A DNA stretch of 64,000 nt. It comes from Microbacterium sp. HD4P20 (GTDB taxonomy: Bacteria > Actinomycetota > Actinomycetes > Actinomycetales > Microbacteriaceae). Positions within the stretch are counted from its first letter, which is position 1. The number at the start of each line of letters is the position of its first letter. The position numbers and the translations under genes are program-made. Shown one piece after another: positions 35,304-44,463 of the stretch. Location of the stretch: contig NZ_JAHZQZ020000022.1 of the NCBI RefSeq assembly GCF_019449275.2, forward strand, positions 186,001 through 250,000, read 5' to 3'. The notes under the pieces are model-generated. The model ran no database searches. It saw nothing but the letters and a program-made list of their open reading frames with translations, and was not told the DNA's origin.

Positions 35304-37379
35304 TCACTCGCGTTCGCCGCGTACGAGGTCGAGGCCGGCCCCGGCGAACTGGCGCAGTGTCGCGTCGGGCAGGAACGCCCGCGTGAGTGCGCCGCCGATG
35401 CGGGTGAGGTCGCTCTCGTCGCGATAGAGAAGGAAGAGCGTCTCGTACCTCGGGTGGAACTTCTGCTTGAACCGGTGCAGCGACTGGAAGCCGTAGACCG
35501 GCTCGAGCGCGGTGGCGAGCTTGTCGCTGAGGGTGGCGATGAGGCCGGCATCCGCCGGGTATTCGTGGGCCAGGGGTGCGCCCGACAGTGACATGACCTG
35601 GGCGCCCTCTTCGGAGAAGAGCTTTGCCGACGAGCCGATCAGAAACTCCATGACGGGTCCGAAACCGCCCTCGCGGCGGCGCATGAGGTCGAGCGTCCAG
35701 CCGCGCACCGTGCCGTCGCCGGCGTAGACGGGCAGCCACGAGAGGAACCCGTCGACGTCGCCTTCCGGTGAGATGGCCAGGGCCAGGCGCACCTCCGGGT
35801 CTTCCGCCTCGACCAGGGTGCCGAGCGTGAAGCCCATCTCGGGCAGGCCCTTGTCGCCCACCCACATCTCGGAGATGGCGCGCAACTGCTGCTGCACTCC
35901 CCACGGCTCGTCGGCGAGCCGCGTCATCCGGAACGTCATCTCCTCGCGTCCGGCCCGGTTGAGTGAGGAGCGGACGGAGTTCCACTGCTTGCCCGTGAAC
36001 TGCAGTCCGGGCAGGTCGACGATGGTGTCATCGGCGACCACGAGGCTGCGCCACGTGGCGGGCACCGCGGCACGGGTGGCCTCGTCGGCGCTGAAGAAGC
36101 ACGGCACGAGGCCGGCGTGCTCGGCCATGCGGATGAACTCGTCGACGGATGCCGCGCGCGATGCCGGCGGGCCGAGCGGGTCGGCGAGGGCCAGCGCAAC
36201 CCCCGCGCGCCGCTGGTAGGCGACGATTCCCGCGGTGGTGCGGGCGTAGCTGTTGCCGTCCCACGTGGTCATCCACGACAGGGTGCCGCCGCCCTCGGCG
36301 CGCAGCAGCTCTTTGACGTCGTCGACGGTGGGAGTCGGGGCTTCTCCGATGGTCGACTTGCGCTTGGCCCGGAAGGCGCCCCGCACCCAGATCAGGTAGA
36401 TCAGCATCAGCAGCCACAGCACGCCGCTGGCCAGTGCCAGCTCGGTCTCGCCGTCGATGGTCGCCTCCAGCTGCGCCTCGCTGGTGATGATGATCACCAC
36501 GAGCACAAGCGCAGCGGTGGCGATGTTGATCGCGGCGAGGATGACGCCCAGCACCCAGGACCACCGGCGGCCCCGGCGCAGGCCGTTGGCGATCAGCAGG
36601 ATGACGATCGCGTCGATCGCGAAGTCGATGAATCCGCCGGACGCCGGCTGGGTCGCGCCGAAGGGTCCGTTGGTGGGTACGAGGATCGTGACGACCTGGA
36701 TCACTCCGAGCACGATCACCGATACGAACGCGATCAGGCGCTGCTCGCGCACGGTCGTGCGCTGGATGCGCAGCGACCGGTCGACGAAGAGCACCAGCAG
36801 GACGGCCAGCAGGTGCTCGAGGTCGGCGAGCGAGCCCCAGAACAGCATCGCGACGAAGACGAACGCCAGCAGCACCAGCCACGCCCGCGTCCGCCACGGC
36901 GCGATGAACAGTCCGACGGCGGCGGCGATGCAGGCCATCGTGCCGCCCGACGCGCCGACGTCCAGCGCGGCGGCCTGCGTCTGCGCCCACTCCCACGGCA
37001 GCTGCGACGCCAGCAGCAGCACCAGCGCGGTGGCGAGGATCGCGAAGAGCTGCCCGATCCAGTAATAGGCGAGGGCCACGAGTGAGCCGCGCCGGTACTC
37101 GAGGTAGCCCATGCCCCAGAAGCCGGTGATCGTGAAGACGTACACCCACGGCTGGTTGACGAAGAAGGTCCCGGTGACCGGCGTCCACCAGCGTCCCTCC
37201 CCCAGGGAGGGAAGGCCGTACGCGACGACGTCGTACAGGGCGGAGTCCTCGAACGGACGCCACAGTCCCTGCCAGGCGACGCCGGCTGCGAGGATGAGCA
37301 TCACCATGACGAGCGTTGCGGGGATGCGTCGCACGACGGCGACTGCGGGATTCGGCGTCCGTGTGGGGTCGTCGCTCAT
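35304..37379 (-). CDS. Rhomboid-like membrane domain fused to DUF2156 (lysyl-phosphatidylglycerol synthase-like) domain
   Basis: A 691-residue membrane protein. Residues 1-200 resemble a rhomboid fold: WWTPVTGTFFVNQPW, MGYLEYRRG, a GASGG motif with Ser144, and His189 in LEHLLAVL. More membrane segments follow to about 335. Residues 345-690 form the DUF2156/MprF C-terminal catalytic fold (TWDGNSYARTT, LADPLGPP, SSLNRAGREEMTF, GWTLDLMRRREGGFGPVMEF, HRFKQKFHPRYETLFLLYRD). MprF enzymes transfer aminoacyl groups to phosphatidylglycerol and lower net surface charge. Whether the rhomboid part is a protease is unknown. Confidence 0.85.
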   Translation of the reverse strand: MSDDPTRTPNPAVAVVRRIPATLVMVMLILAAGVAWQGLWRPFEDSALYDVVAYGLPSLGEGRWWTPVTGTFFVNQPWVYVFTITGFWGMGYLEYRRGSLVALAYYWIGQLFAILATALVLLLASQLPWEWAQTQAAALDVGASGGTMACIAAAVGLFIAPWRTRAWLVLLAFVFVAMLFWGSLADLEHLLAVLLVLFVDRSLRIQRTTVREQRLIAFVSVIVLGVIQVVTILVPTNGPFGATQPASGGFIDFAIDAIVILLIANGLRRGRRWSWVLGVILAAINIATAALVLVVIIITSEAQLEATIDGETELALASGVLWLLMLIYLIWVRGAFRAKRKSTIGEAPTPTVDDVKELLRAEGGGTLSWMTTWDGNSYARTTAGIVAYQRRAGVALALADPLGPPASRAASVDEFIRMAEHAGLVPCFFSADEATRAAVPATWRSLVVADDTIVDLPGLQFTGKQWNSVRSSLNRAGREEMTFRMTRLADEPWGVQQQLRAISEMWVGDKGLPEMGFTLGTLVEAEDPEVRLALAISPEGDVDGFLSWLPVYAGDGTVRGWTLDLMRRREGGFGPVMEFLIGSSAKLFSEEGAQVMSLSGAPLAHEYPADAGLIATLSDKLATALEPVYGFQSLHRFKQKFHPRYETLFLLYRDESDLTRIGGALTRAFLPDATLRQFAGAGLDLVRGERE

Positions 37380-37400
37380 GCGTTCACCCTAGCGACGGGC

Positions 37401-38651
37401 TCAGAGCGGCGTGGCGAGCGCCGCGGCGTCTTCGGCATCGCGCATGGCGCGTCGCGCGGCGTCCAGCGCGGCCACCGGATCCTCGGCCTGGCGGGCCTGC
37501 GCGAGTTCGCGCTGCGCCGACAGCAGCCGCGATCGAGCGTCCGCTCCGGCGCGGGCATGCGCGACGGATGCCTCGGCCTGCGCGATCGCGCCGCGTGCGG
37601 CGGCGAGGGTTCCGGGCAACGCCGTGCGAGCACCGCGCAGGCGCTGCTGCGCGGTGCGGGCGTCGCCGAGAGCGAGGTCGAGGCGGCTGCGCAGGCGCGC
37701 GATCGCGTCGACCGCGCGGGTGGGCCGGCGTGTGGCATCCGTCTCGATCTTCGTCAGTTCGCCTTCGATGGCCCGCAGCTCCACGCCGAGGCGCTCGGCG
37801 TCGTCGGCCTCGAGGTGCGCGCGCGTGACGGACGCCTGTCGCAGCGCGGCGCGGGCGGCCGCGATCTCGTCGGGCACGGCCTGTGCTGCTTGGAAGATCA
37901 GCCGGTGGGTCTCTTCGAGGATGCGCGCGTCGGTCTCGGCCTGTCGCAGCGACCGCTCGGCCGCGGCGAGGTCGGGAAGAGCGCTCAGCGACGGATCGGC
38001 CGCTCGTGCCGTCGCGGAGTCGATCAGACGCCCGGCCTCGGCGACCTCGGTCCGCGCGGCGTGCGCCGCCCGCGCGGCTTCCCGCCACTCGGTCTCGTCG
38101 AAGCGGGCCGACAGTTCGGCGACGAGTGCGCCGGGATCACCCATCGACGCGCGCAGTTGTGCCAGCCGCGCGGCGGCCGACTCGACCTGGGCTGCGGCCG
38201 ACACGTTGGCGCGCACCCAAGCGCCGTGCTCGGCGCGTGCCGAGGCGATGCGAGCCAGCGCCTCGGTCGCGGTGCGTTCGATGCGCTGCGCCACGCGGCG
38301 CACCTCGTCGGGCAGCATCCCCGTGCCGCTGATCGCCCGGTACTCCTCGAACGCGGCGTCACGCGCGTGCTGTGCGGTGAGGCGCGCTCGCCGCAGCGAG
38401 GCCGGAGCGCCGCCCCCGTACATCGCTCCCGACAGGCCCACCTCGAGGTCGAGCTCGCCGACGGCGTCATCCAGCCGTACCAGCGCCGCTCCCGCCTTCA
38501 GCCGCAGCTGCTCGGCGGCGGTCCGTGCGCGCGGCGATCGTCGCGCACGCCGCAGCGCCCACATGAGCACCGCGATGGCCAGCGCCACGACGACCACCGC
38601 GACCAGGGGTGGCACCAGCCATCCCAGGATCGAGGCCGCGAGCTCAGGCAT
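37401..38651 (-). CDS. Membrane-anchored coiled-coil protein
   Basis: A 416-residue protein starting MPELAASILGWLVPP, with one membrane segment (LVPPLVAVVVVALAIAVLMW) and about 370 residues of Ala/Arg/Glu-rich helix likely to form coiled coils. The helical part resembles the C-terminal portion of actinobacterial TPM-domain membrane proteins (LKAGAALVRLDDAV), but no TPM domain is present. Function unknown. The start overlaps the preceding HAD-gene stop by 8 bp, suggesting coupled expression. Confidence 0.75.
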   Translation of the reverse strand: MPELAASILGWLVPPLVAVVVVALAIAVLMWALRRARRSPRARTAAEQLRLKAGAALVRLDDAVGELDLEVGLSGAMYGGGAPASLRRARLTAQHARDAAFEEYRAISGTGMLPDEVRRVAQRIERTATEALARIASARAEHGAWVRANVSAAAQVESAAARLAQLRASMGDPGALVAELSARFDETEWREAARAAHAARTEVAEAGRLIDSATARAADPSLSALPDLAAAERSLRQAETDARILEETHRLIFQAAQAVPDEIAAARAALRQASVTRAHLEADDAERLGVELRAIEGELTKIETDATRRPTRAVDAIARLRSRLDLALGDARTAQQRLRGARTALPGTLAAARGAIAQAEASVAHARAGADARSRLLSAQRELAQARQAEDPVAALDAARRAMRDAEDAAALATPL

Positions 38652-39351
38652 CCGTCCCCTCCGCCGGTCCGGGGGCCACCCCGTCGAACAGCAGCAGTGA
38701 GCGCAGCTGGGCGGCATCGTCGACGACGGCCTGGGCGCCCTCGGACTCGTGGGGCCAGCTGAAACCCCACCGCACGAAGATCACCGGCACGCCTTGGGCC
38801 GCGCCGCCCTCGACGTCATGGTGGCGGTCGCCCACGAGCACGGGTCGGCTGGTGTCGACGCCGGCGGCGTGCAGTCGGCGCAACGCTTCGGCCACGATGT
38901 CGGACTTGGCTGCCAGGGTGCGCTCGTCGGCCGTGGCGCCGACGATCGCGGTGAGCGAGGTCGACAGGTCGAAGTAGTCCATGAGAGCCACGACCTGCAC
39001 CTCGGGCTTCGAGCTGGCGGTCGCCTGAGGGATGCCGGCGGCCGCGACATCCCGGATCAGCTCGCCCATGCCGGGAAACAGCTTGGCGCCGGCCTCATAC
39101 CCCTCGGATTTGTTGAGTCCTCGGTAGAACGCGACCGCCTCAGAGGCTCGTTCCGGAGTCATGCCGACGTTCACCTGGAACGACTCGTACATCGGCGGTC
39201 CGATCCAGTGCACGAGCTCCGCCCGCGTCGGCGCAGGCTTGCCGAAATGCTCGAGCGCGATGGTCAGCCGTCGCAGGATGCCTTCCGACGCGTCGACGAT
39301 GGTGCCGTCGACGTCCCACAGCACACAGGTCCAGGGGGATCGGCTCGGCAT
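38644..39351 (-). CDS. HAD-superfamily hydrolase (phosphoglycolate phosphatase-like)
   Basis: A 235-residue HAD phosphatase. Motif I is LWDVDGTIVDAS, motif II is QATASSKPEV, a Lys lies in LAAKSDIVAEAL, and motif III/IV is VLVGDRHHDVEGG. The helical cap (residues 20-85) places it in subfamily I like Gph/PpaX. Possible substrates are phosphoglycolate or other small phosphates; the DVDG pattern is standard. Confidence 0.9.
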   Translation of the reverse strand: MPSRSPWTCVLWDVDGTIVDASEGILRRLTIALEHFGKPAPTRAELVHWIGPPMYESFQVNVGMTPERASEAVAFYRGLNKSEGYEAGAKLFPGMGELIRDVAAAGIPQATASSKPEVQVVALMDYFDLSTSLTAIVGATADERTLAAKSDIVAEALRRLHAAGVDTSRPVLVGDRHHDVEGGAAQGVPVIFVRWGFSWPHESEGAQAVVDDAAQLRSLLLFDGVAPGPAEGTDA

Positions 39352-39393
39352 GCCCCCAGCCTATTCGGCGTCGGGGTCCTGACCATCAGTGCG

Positions 39394-40089
39394 TCAGAAC
39401 AGGCGCGGGGCGCCGGATTCGACGCCCTTCATGCCCTCGTAGTCGAGGGTGACGCACCGGATGCCGCGGTCCGAGGCGAGCACCTTGGCCTGGGGCTTGA
39501 TCTCCTGGGCCGCGAAGACGCCGGTCACCGGCGCGAGGTGCGGGTCGCGGCCGAGCAGCTCGAGGTAGCGGGTGAGCTGCTCGACGCCGTCGATGTCACC
39601 GCGCCGCTTGACCTCGACGGCGATCGTGCCGCCTGCGGGGTCGCGCAGGAGCAGGTCGACGGGGCCGATCGCGGTCGGATACTCGCGGCGCACGAGCGTC
39701 AGCCCGTCGCCGAGGACGTCGACCTGCTCGGCGAGCAGTCGCTGCAGGTCTGCTTCGACGCCGTCCTTCTGCAGGCCGGGATCGAGCCCCAGCTCGTGCG
39801 ACGAGTCGTGCAGCACCTCATAGATGCGAACGAGCAGAGCATCGCCTGACTTCGCGTGCGTGACCCGCCAGTGCTCGAGCACTCCCGCGGCCGCGGACTC
39901 GGCATCCGGGATCTCGACGTCCAGCCGGCACGGCGGGCTCATCCAGTTGAGCGGCTTGTACGAGCCGCCGTCGGAGTGCACCAGCAGGCTGCCGTCGCCC
40001 TTGTGCACCAGCAGCCGGGTCGCCAAGGGCAGGTGGGCGTTGAGCCGGCCGGTGTAGTCCACCGAGCAGCGGGCGATGACGAGACGCAC
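39394..40089 (-). CDS. nucS: Mismatch-specific endonuclease NucS
   Basis: A 231-residue NucS, the non-canonical mismatch-repair nuclease of actinobacteria and archaea that lack MutS-MutL. The N-terminal domain begins [20 protein letters not shown]; the C-terminal RecB-like nuclease has GPVDLLLRD and the EVK motif in [16 protein letters not shown]. The C-terminal end, GAPRLF, looks like the clamp-binding peptide known to couple NucS to the DNA sliding clamp. It introduces double-strand breaks at G-T, T-T and G-G mismatches in related species. Confidence 0.95.
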   Translation of the reverse strand: MRLVIARCSVDYTGRLNAHLPLATRLLVHKGDGSLLVHSDGGSYKPLNWMSPPCRLDVEIPDAESAAAGVLEHWRVTHAKSGDALLVRIYEVLHDSSHELGLDPGLQKDGVEADLQRLLAEQVDVLGDGLTLVRREYPTAIGPVDLLLRDPAGGTIAVEVKRRGDIDGVEQLTRYLELLGRDPHLAPVTGVFAAQEIKPQAKVLASDRGIRCVTLDYEGMKGVESGAPRLF

Positions 40090-40163
40090 CCGACGAGCCT
40101 ACGGCGTGCGGAGGACGATGGATGCTGATGACCCGGGCGGCTACTCTGTGCTACTTTATACCG

Positions 40164-40184
40164 GTACTCATTGCTACGGAGTAC
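40164..40184. promoter_or_regulatory. Candidate PadR operator
   Basis: Perfect 6-bp arms GTACTC and GAGTAC separated by 9 bp, 16 bp before the padR start and just after a TTTATACC sequence that could be a -10 element. PadR regulators usually bind such dyads in their own promoters. Confidence 0.45.
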
Positions 40185-40199
40185 TGGACGCGAGGCGCA

Positions 40200-40526
40200 A
40201 TGGAAGACCTGACCGAGATGCTCAAGGGCACGCTGGAAGGGTGTGTGCTGCAGATCATCGGCACTGAGGAGACGTACGGATATGCCATCACGCGCCGCCT
40301 GAACGAGCTCGGGTTCTCTGACGTCGTCGAAGGCACCGTCTACACGATCCTGCTCCGGCTGGAGAGGAACGGCTTCGTCCAGGTGACGAAGCGGCCTTCC
40401 GGCGTGGGCCCACCGCGCAAGTTCTATGCGCTCAATGACGCGGGGCGGGCCGAACTCGCCACATTTTGGGCGAAGTGGGACTACGTCACGACACGGATCG
40501 ACAAGCTCAAGGAGGACGAAGGATGA
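40200..40526 (+). CDS. PadR-family transcriptional regulator
   Basis: A 108-residue regulator. The winged helix is recognised by MLKGTLEGCVLQIIG, TYGYAITRRLNELGF, VEGTVYTILLRLERNGF and PPRKFYALNDAGRAEL. It is the first gene of a three-gene unit with two DUF1048 proteins, overlapping the next by 4 bp. In such PadR/DUF1048 modules the regulator usually controls its own operon; the inducer is unknown. Confidence 0.93.
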   Translation: MEDLTEMLKGTLEGCVLQIIGTEETYGYAITRRLNELGFSDVVEGTVYTILLRLERNGFVQVTKRPSGVGPPRKFYALNDAGRAELATFWAKWDYVTTRIDKLKEDEG

Positions 40527-40879
40527 ATTTCTGGGAGACGATCACCGGCAGCGACCTCACCAAGGACTGGAAGGCGTTCGAGGCGCGGGCCGAAGCACTG
40601 CCCCCCGACTACCGCGAGGCGTGGGGCGAGATCGCTATCCAGCTCCTTCCGCACGGCGACTTCACCGGCCGAAACCTCACACCGATCATGGACGGCGTGC
40701 TGGGCCTGCTCGAGGAATCGGCGGCTGACGGCCTGAGCGTCGAAGAGGTCCTTGGCGACGACATCCCGGGCTTCTGCGCCGCACTCGCCGGCGGCGACAA
40801 GGCTCGCACATTCCGCGACCGCTGGCGCGAACAGCTCAACCGCAACGTGGCACGCAAACTCGACCGGCTGGGAGCCTGA
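40523..40879 (+). CDS. DUF1048 protein
   Basis: A 118-residue soluble, helical protein starting MNFWETITGSDLTKDWKAFEARAEALP. It has the DUF1048 pattern of LPxDYxxAWxEI, an FTGRNLTPIMDGVLGLLEE helix and a DIPGFCAALAGG segment. Structures of this family are small four-helix proteins of unknown role encoded beside PadR regulators. Translationally coupled to padR. Confidence 0.9.
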   Translation: MNFWETITGSDLTKDWKAFEARAEALPPDYREAWGEIAIQLLPHGDFTGRNLTPIMDGVLGLLEESAADGLSVEEVLGDDIPGFCAALAGGDKARTFRDRWREQLNRNVARKLDRLGA

Positions 40880-40880
40880 C

Positions 40881-41207
40881 ATGGGCATTCACGACATCAT
40901 CGAGGGCAAGAAGCAGTGGCGAGCTCACACCGCACGCGTCAAGGCGCTCCCGCCCGACTATCAGATCGTCTACAAGGAGCTGCAGCGATATCTCTTCAAA
41001 GTGGGTCCGGTGGATCTGACCGAGGGCCTGCTGTTGTCCGAGATCGTGGACTTCTTCGAGCAGGGCGTCGCCGACGGCAAGGGTGTGCGGGAGCTCATCG
41101 GTCCTGATGTCGCCGCGTTCTGCGATGGCCTGATCAGGGACACACCCACCTACGCCGAGCTCTACCAGGCATCGCTCGAAGGCAAGGGCGACACGTCCGG
41201 CTCGTGA
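40881..41207 (+). CDS. DUF1048 protein, second copy
   Basis: A 108-residue paralogue of the preceding protein: LPPDYQIVYKELQRYLF, GLLLSEIVDFFEQGVADG and DVAAFCDGLIRD align with the same helices. It starts 1 bp after the previous stop. Two tandem DUF1048 genes suggest a heteromeric complex or divergence after duplication. Function unknown. Confidence 0.9.
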   Translation: MGIHDIIEGKKQWRAHTARVKALPPDYQIVYKELQRYLFKVGPVDLTEGLLLSEIVDFFEQGVADGKGVRELIGPDVAAFCDGLIRDTPTYAELYQASLEGKGDTSGS

Positions 41208-41238
41208 ATCTTCGCAGCTGGGGCGGCCGAGCTGTGCC

Positions 41239-42111
41239 TTACCCGAGCAGGCCGTCGAGCCGCTCGAACAGGCCGAGCTCGGTCGCCGCGCCGCGGGCGA
41301 TGAGGAACCCGACGATGCCGATGATCCACGCGGTGTTCTCGCGACCGGTGCGCTCCATCCAGGCCGCGAGCTTCGCGAGCGGACGCTCCACGAGAGGGGC
41401 GGCGACGCTGCGCAGCACGAGCAGCACGATCGCGGGCAGGATCATCACGGCGCAGTAGGCCGCGAGGGCGCCGAAGCGCAGCGGCATCGCGAGCGGCGCC
41501 TCGGCCAGCATCCCCATCGCCACCAGGTAGGGCAGCATCGTCGCGACCTCGACGAGCCCCGCCGCGATCGCCACCGCCATGACCGCGCCTCCCGATGCCT
41601 GCGGTGACAGCAGCCGGTCGCGCCAGCGCGTGATTCGCGAAGGCGCCGGAGTCTCGGGCGCCGACGCCGGAGGCGCGGGCGGGGTGATCGGGGGCGAACC
41701 GGCGAGGGACGTCGTCGCCCACGACGGCGACAGGCCCGACGCCTGCGCACCCCGGCTCGTGGCGGATGCTGTGGCTACGGCATCCGCCTTCTTCTTGGAT
41801 CCTGTGCCCATGAGGATCGCGGTTAGCAGCAGCGCGGCGCCCGCCACGAGACGCGCGACCTGCCCAGCGGGCGACGACAGGAACCCCTGCGCGACGTCGA
41901 CGAGGTTCACCAGGCCCAGCGTGAACAGCATGCCGACGGCGAGGTAGAACGTGGCGATCGTCACCAGGTACAGCAGCACGCGGCCGGAACGCACGCGGCC
42001 GGGCGCGAGCAGGAGGAACACCGGGATCAGCAGCGTGCCGATGCTGAGGCCGTCCAGCAGCGCGAGGACGACGAGCGTGAGGGCGAGCGGGGCGTCGGCG
42101 ATCAGTTCCAT
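41239..42111 (-). CDS. GAP (Sap-like) family membrane protein
   Basis: A 290-residue protein with about six membrane segments (ADAPLALTLVVLALLDGLS, VLLYLVTIATFYLAVGML, ALAAYCAVMILPAIVLLVL and others) and a Pro/Ala/Ser-rich cytoplasmic loop in the middle. The GLSIGTLLIPVFLLLAP pattern matches GAP/Sap proteins, whose mycobacterial members help export glycolipids. Substrate unknown. It is divergent from the histidine kinase gene and may be one of its targets. Confidence 0.75.
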   Translation of the reverse strand: MELIADAPLALTLVVLALLDGLSIGTLLIPVFLLLAPGRVRSGRVLLYLVTIATFYLAVGMLFTLGLVNLVDVAQGFLSSPAGQVARLVAGAALLLTAILMGTGSKKKADAVATASATSRGAQASGLSPSWATTSLAGSPPITPPAPPASAPETPAPSRITRWRDRLLSPQASGGAVMAVAIAAGLVEVATMLPYLVAMGMLAEAPLAMPLRFGALAAYCAVMILPAIVLLVLRSVAAPLVERPLAKLAAWMERTGRENTAWIIGIVGFLIARGAATELGLFERLDGLLG

Positions 42112-42228
42112 GGTGCGAGCCTCACGCGGGCGCGACGCGCGCACATCGGCAAGAGGAGGGAGGCGTCGCCGCGGTGCCTCGTTCCTTCGACGGATGCCGC
42201 GGCCCGACCGGAGTGGTTGCATGAAGTC

Positions 42229-43455
42229 GTGGAAACCAGCTCCGGCGTGTTCGCCGCCGTCCGGACGTGGGTGCGAGCGCACCGCGGTCCGGCCGACGCG
42301 CTCGCGTATGCGGCCCTCTCGGTTCTCACGGCCGCCGTCGGGCTCGTGGGGCTGTGGTCGATGTTCTCGCTGCTGCCCGCGCCGGTGTCGCCGTGGTGGT
42401 CGCTGATCTTCGCGTTGCCGGCCTCGGCGCTTGCGCTCGTGCGGGCGAGGGCGCCGTTCGCCGCGCTCGCGGTGGGCGTCGCGCTGTGCATCGCCGACCT
42501 GCTCACCGTCGGCGGCATCACCACCTTCATCGTCGTACTCGACCTGGTGTACGCGGCTACTCGTACCTCGTCTGCGGCGGGCCGGCGCCGCATTCTGCTC
42601 GGAGTCGGCGTGGCCACGGCGCTGGTGACGGCGGCCGCCTTCGCCGTGTCGCGCGACCTGCAGGTCACAGTGGTGATCGGCCTGCAGATCGGTGCGCTCC
42701 TGGGCACCGCCTACTGGTACGCGACGGCGGTTGCCCAAGCGCACGAACTGGTGGAGCTTCATCGCCAGCGCGCCCTCGACGCCGAGCGCCTCGCCGAGCG
42801 CGACCGCGCCGAGGCGGTGCGGCACGAGCGGGAAGACATGGCGCGAGAGCTGCACGACCTCGTCGCCGGGCATGTCTCGGCGATGGCGATCCGGGCGGAG
42901 GCGGCGCTGGCCTCCCCCGGCTCGGCCGATCGGTCGGCGTCGAGCGCCTCGCCGGAGGCCGATCGCGCGGCGCTGCGCGCCGTACGCGACTCGAGCCTCG
43001 AGGCGCACCGTGCGCTGCGGTCGATGATCGCGGTGCTGCGTACGGGTGCCGACGCGCCGGCGGCTCCGCTGCGCCGCGACGCGTTGCCGACGCTCGTCGA
43101 GGACGCCCGCCGCCACGGGTTGCACGTGACGTTGGATGATGCGATCGCCGGCGACGTGCCCGCGCCGGTCGACCAGGCGCTTGCCCGCATCGTGCAGGAG
43201 TCTCTCGCCAACTGCCTGCGGCACGCGGCGGGCGCCGACGTCGCGGTGGCCCTCGAGGCCGACGACTCCGACGTGCGCGTGCGCGTCGACTCGCGCGGCG
43301 GCGCGCGGCTCGAGCGGCCTGCCCTGGTGGGCAGCGGCTGGGGTCTCGAGCTGCTCGCCGAGCGGGCGCGAGCGCTCGGGGGTCGCTTGCAGGCGGGGCC
43401 CGTGCCCGGCGGCTGGTCGGTGCAGGCCGAGATCCCACGGGAGGCGCCGGCATGA
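42229..43455 (+). CDS. Two-component sensor histidine kinase (NarX/DesK type)
   Basis: A 408-residue sensor. Four to six membrane segments occupy residues 20-165. The dimerisation domain carries the phosphoacceptor His in MARELHDLVAGHVSAM, and the ATPase domain has IVQESLANCLRHA (N box) and GSGWGLELLAERARALGG (G box). No large extracellular domain is present, so it may sense the membrane. The GTG at 42229 is chosen; a TTG at 42217 is possible. It overlaps the response regulator by 4 bp. Confidence 0.9.
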   Translation: METSSGVFAAVRTWVRAHRGPADALAYAALSVLTAAVGLVGLWSMFSLLPAPVSPWWSLIFALPASALALVRARAPFAALAVGVALCIADLLTVGGITTFIVVLDLVYAATRTSSAAGRRRILLGVGVATALVTAAAFAVSRDLQVTVVIGLQIGALLGTAYWYATAVAQAHELVELHRQRALDAERLAERDRAEAVRHEREDMARELHDLVAGHVSAMAIRAEAALASPGSADRSASSASPEADRAALRAVRDSSLEAHRALRSMIAVLRTGADAPAAPLRRDALPTLVEDARRHGLHVTLDDAIAGDVPAPVDQALARIVQESLANCLRHAAGADVAVALEADDSDVRVRVDSRGGARLERPALVGSGWGLELLAERARALGGRLQAGPVPGGWSVQAEIPREAPA

Positions 43456-44096
43456 ATGGATCGGTGCGAGTGCTCCTCGCCGACGACCACGCCGCGATCC
43501 GCGAGGGCCTGCGGATCATGCTCGAGACGCACGGGCTCGAGGTCGTCGGCGAAGCAGCCGACGGCGCGGTGGCGATCCGCAACGCTGCGGCGCTGCATCC
43601 GGATGTCGTCCTGATGGACCTGCGCATGCCGGGAGTCGACGGCATCGCCGCGACCCGCGAGATCGTCGCGAGCGGCTCGGCCGAGGTGCTCGTGCTGACG
43701 AGCTTCGACGAGGACGAACTCGTCGACGGCGCGCTGCGTGCGGGCGCCGCCGGGTTCCTGTTGAAGACGACGGATGCCGCGACCCTCGTCGACGCCGTGC
43801 GACGCGTCGCTGCGGGTCAGGGCGTGCTCGACCCCGGTGTGACCCGGCGCGCGCTGGCGCTCATCGCGAGGGACGACGGGCCGGTGGCCGGCCCCGCGAC
43901 ACACGGTCTGGATCACCTGACCGAGCGCGAGCGCGAGGTGCTCGAAGGCATGCGGGCAGGCCGGTCCAACGGCGAGCTGGCCGCCGATCTCGGCATCTCG
44001 GTCGCGACCGTCAAGACGCACGTGTCGAGCGTGCTGGCCAAGCTCGGCGCCCGCAGCCGCTCCCACGCCGTCGCGCTCGCCGCGGGCGACGCCTGA
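43452..44096 (+). CDS. LuxR/NarL-family response regulator
   Basis: A 214-residue regulator. The receiver domain has acidic residues in LLADDHAA, phosphoacceptor Asp in VVLMDLRMPG, Thr in VLTSFDED and Lys in FLLKTTD. The C-terminal HTH is LTEREREVLEGMRAGRSNGE, then ISVATVKTHVSSVLAKLG. It pairs with the kinase whose stop it overlaps; targets may include the divergent GAP gene. Confidence 0.95.
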   Translation: MNGSVRVLLADDHAAIREGLRIMLETHGLEVVGEAADGAVAIRNAAALHPDVVLMDLRMPGVDGIAATREIVASGSAEVLVLTSFDEDELVDGALRAGAAGFLLKTTDAATLVDAVRRVAAGQGVLDPGVTRRALALIARDDGPVAGPATHGLDHLTEREREVLEGMRAGRSNGELAADLGISVATVKTHVSSVLAKLGARSRSHAVALAAGDA

Positions 44097-44145
44097 CGGC
44101 GTTCGACTCTCCGCCGGTCGCATCCCCGGCGTCCCTCCCACGCCA

Positions 44146-44404
44146 GGTCGCCTCCCGGTGTTCGGGTGGCGCGACGCGCGGGAACCTCGGCGCCGATCCC
44201 GCAGGGTGCGACCCCCGAGCGCCGTGCGAGGTCGCTGCCCGGTGTTCGGGTTTCGGGTGGCGCGACGCGCGGGAACCTCGGCGCCGACCCCGCAGAATGC
44301 GACTCCCGAGCGTCGTGCCGGGTCGCTGCCCGGTGTTCGGGTGGCGCGACACGCGGGAACCTCGGTGCCGACCCCGCAGAACGCGACCCTCGAGCGCCGT
44401 GCCG
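44146..44404. repeat. Minisatellite of three units of 84-91 bp
   Basis: Units start at 44146, 44230 and 44321. Each reads ggtcgcc/gctgcccggtgttcggg, then ggtggcgcgac and gcgggaacctcgg, then gccgaccccgcagaa and gcgac, ending cgagcg. The second has a 7-bp insertion; point differences are few. It fills most of the 367-bp gap between the response regulator and the next gene; nothing else is seen in the gap. Confidence 0.9.
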
Positions 44405-44463
44405 GGCCCGCGCCGGCCCCGGCCCGGCCCCTGCCCGGCGCCCCCGGCCCGTACGCTGAGGGC

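Noticed and set aside
41239-43224. Long minus-strand extension of the GAP membrane protein
   Set aside because: The upstream half is antisense to the histidine kinase; the real protein begins at the ATG at 42111 with a good membrane segment.
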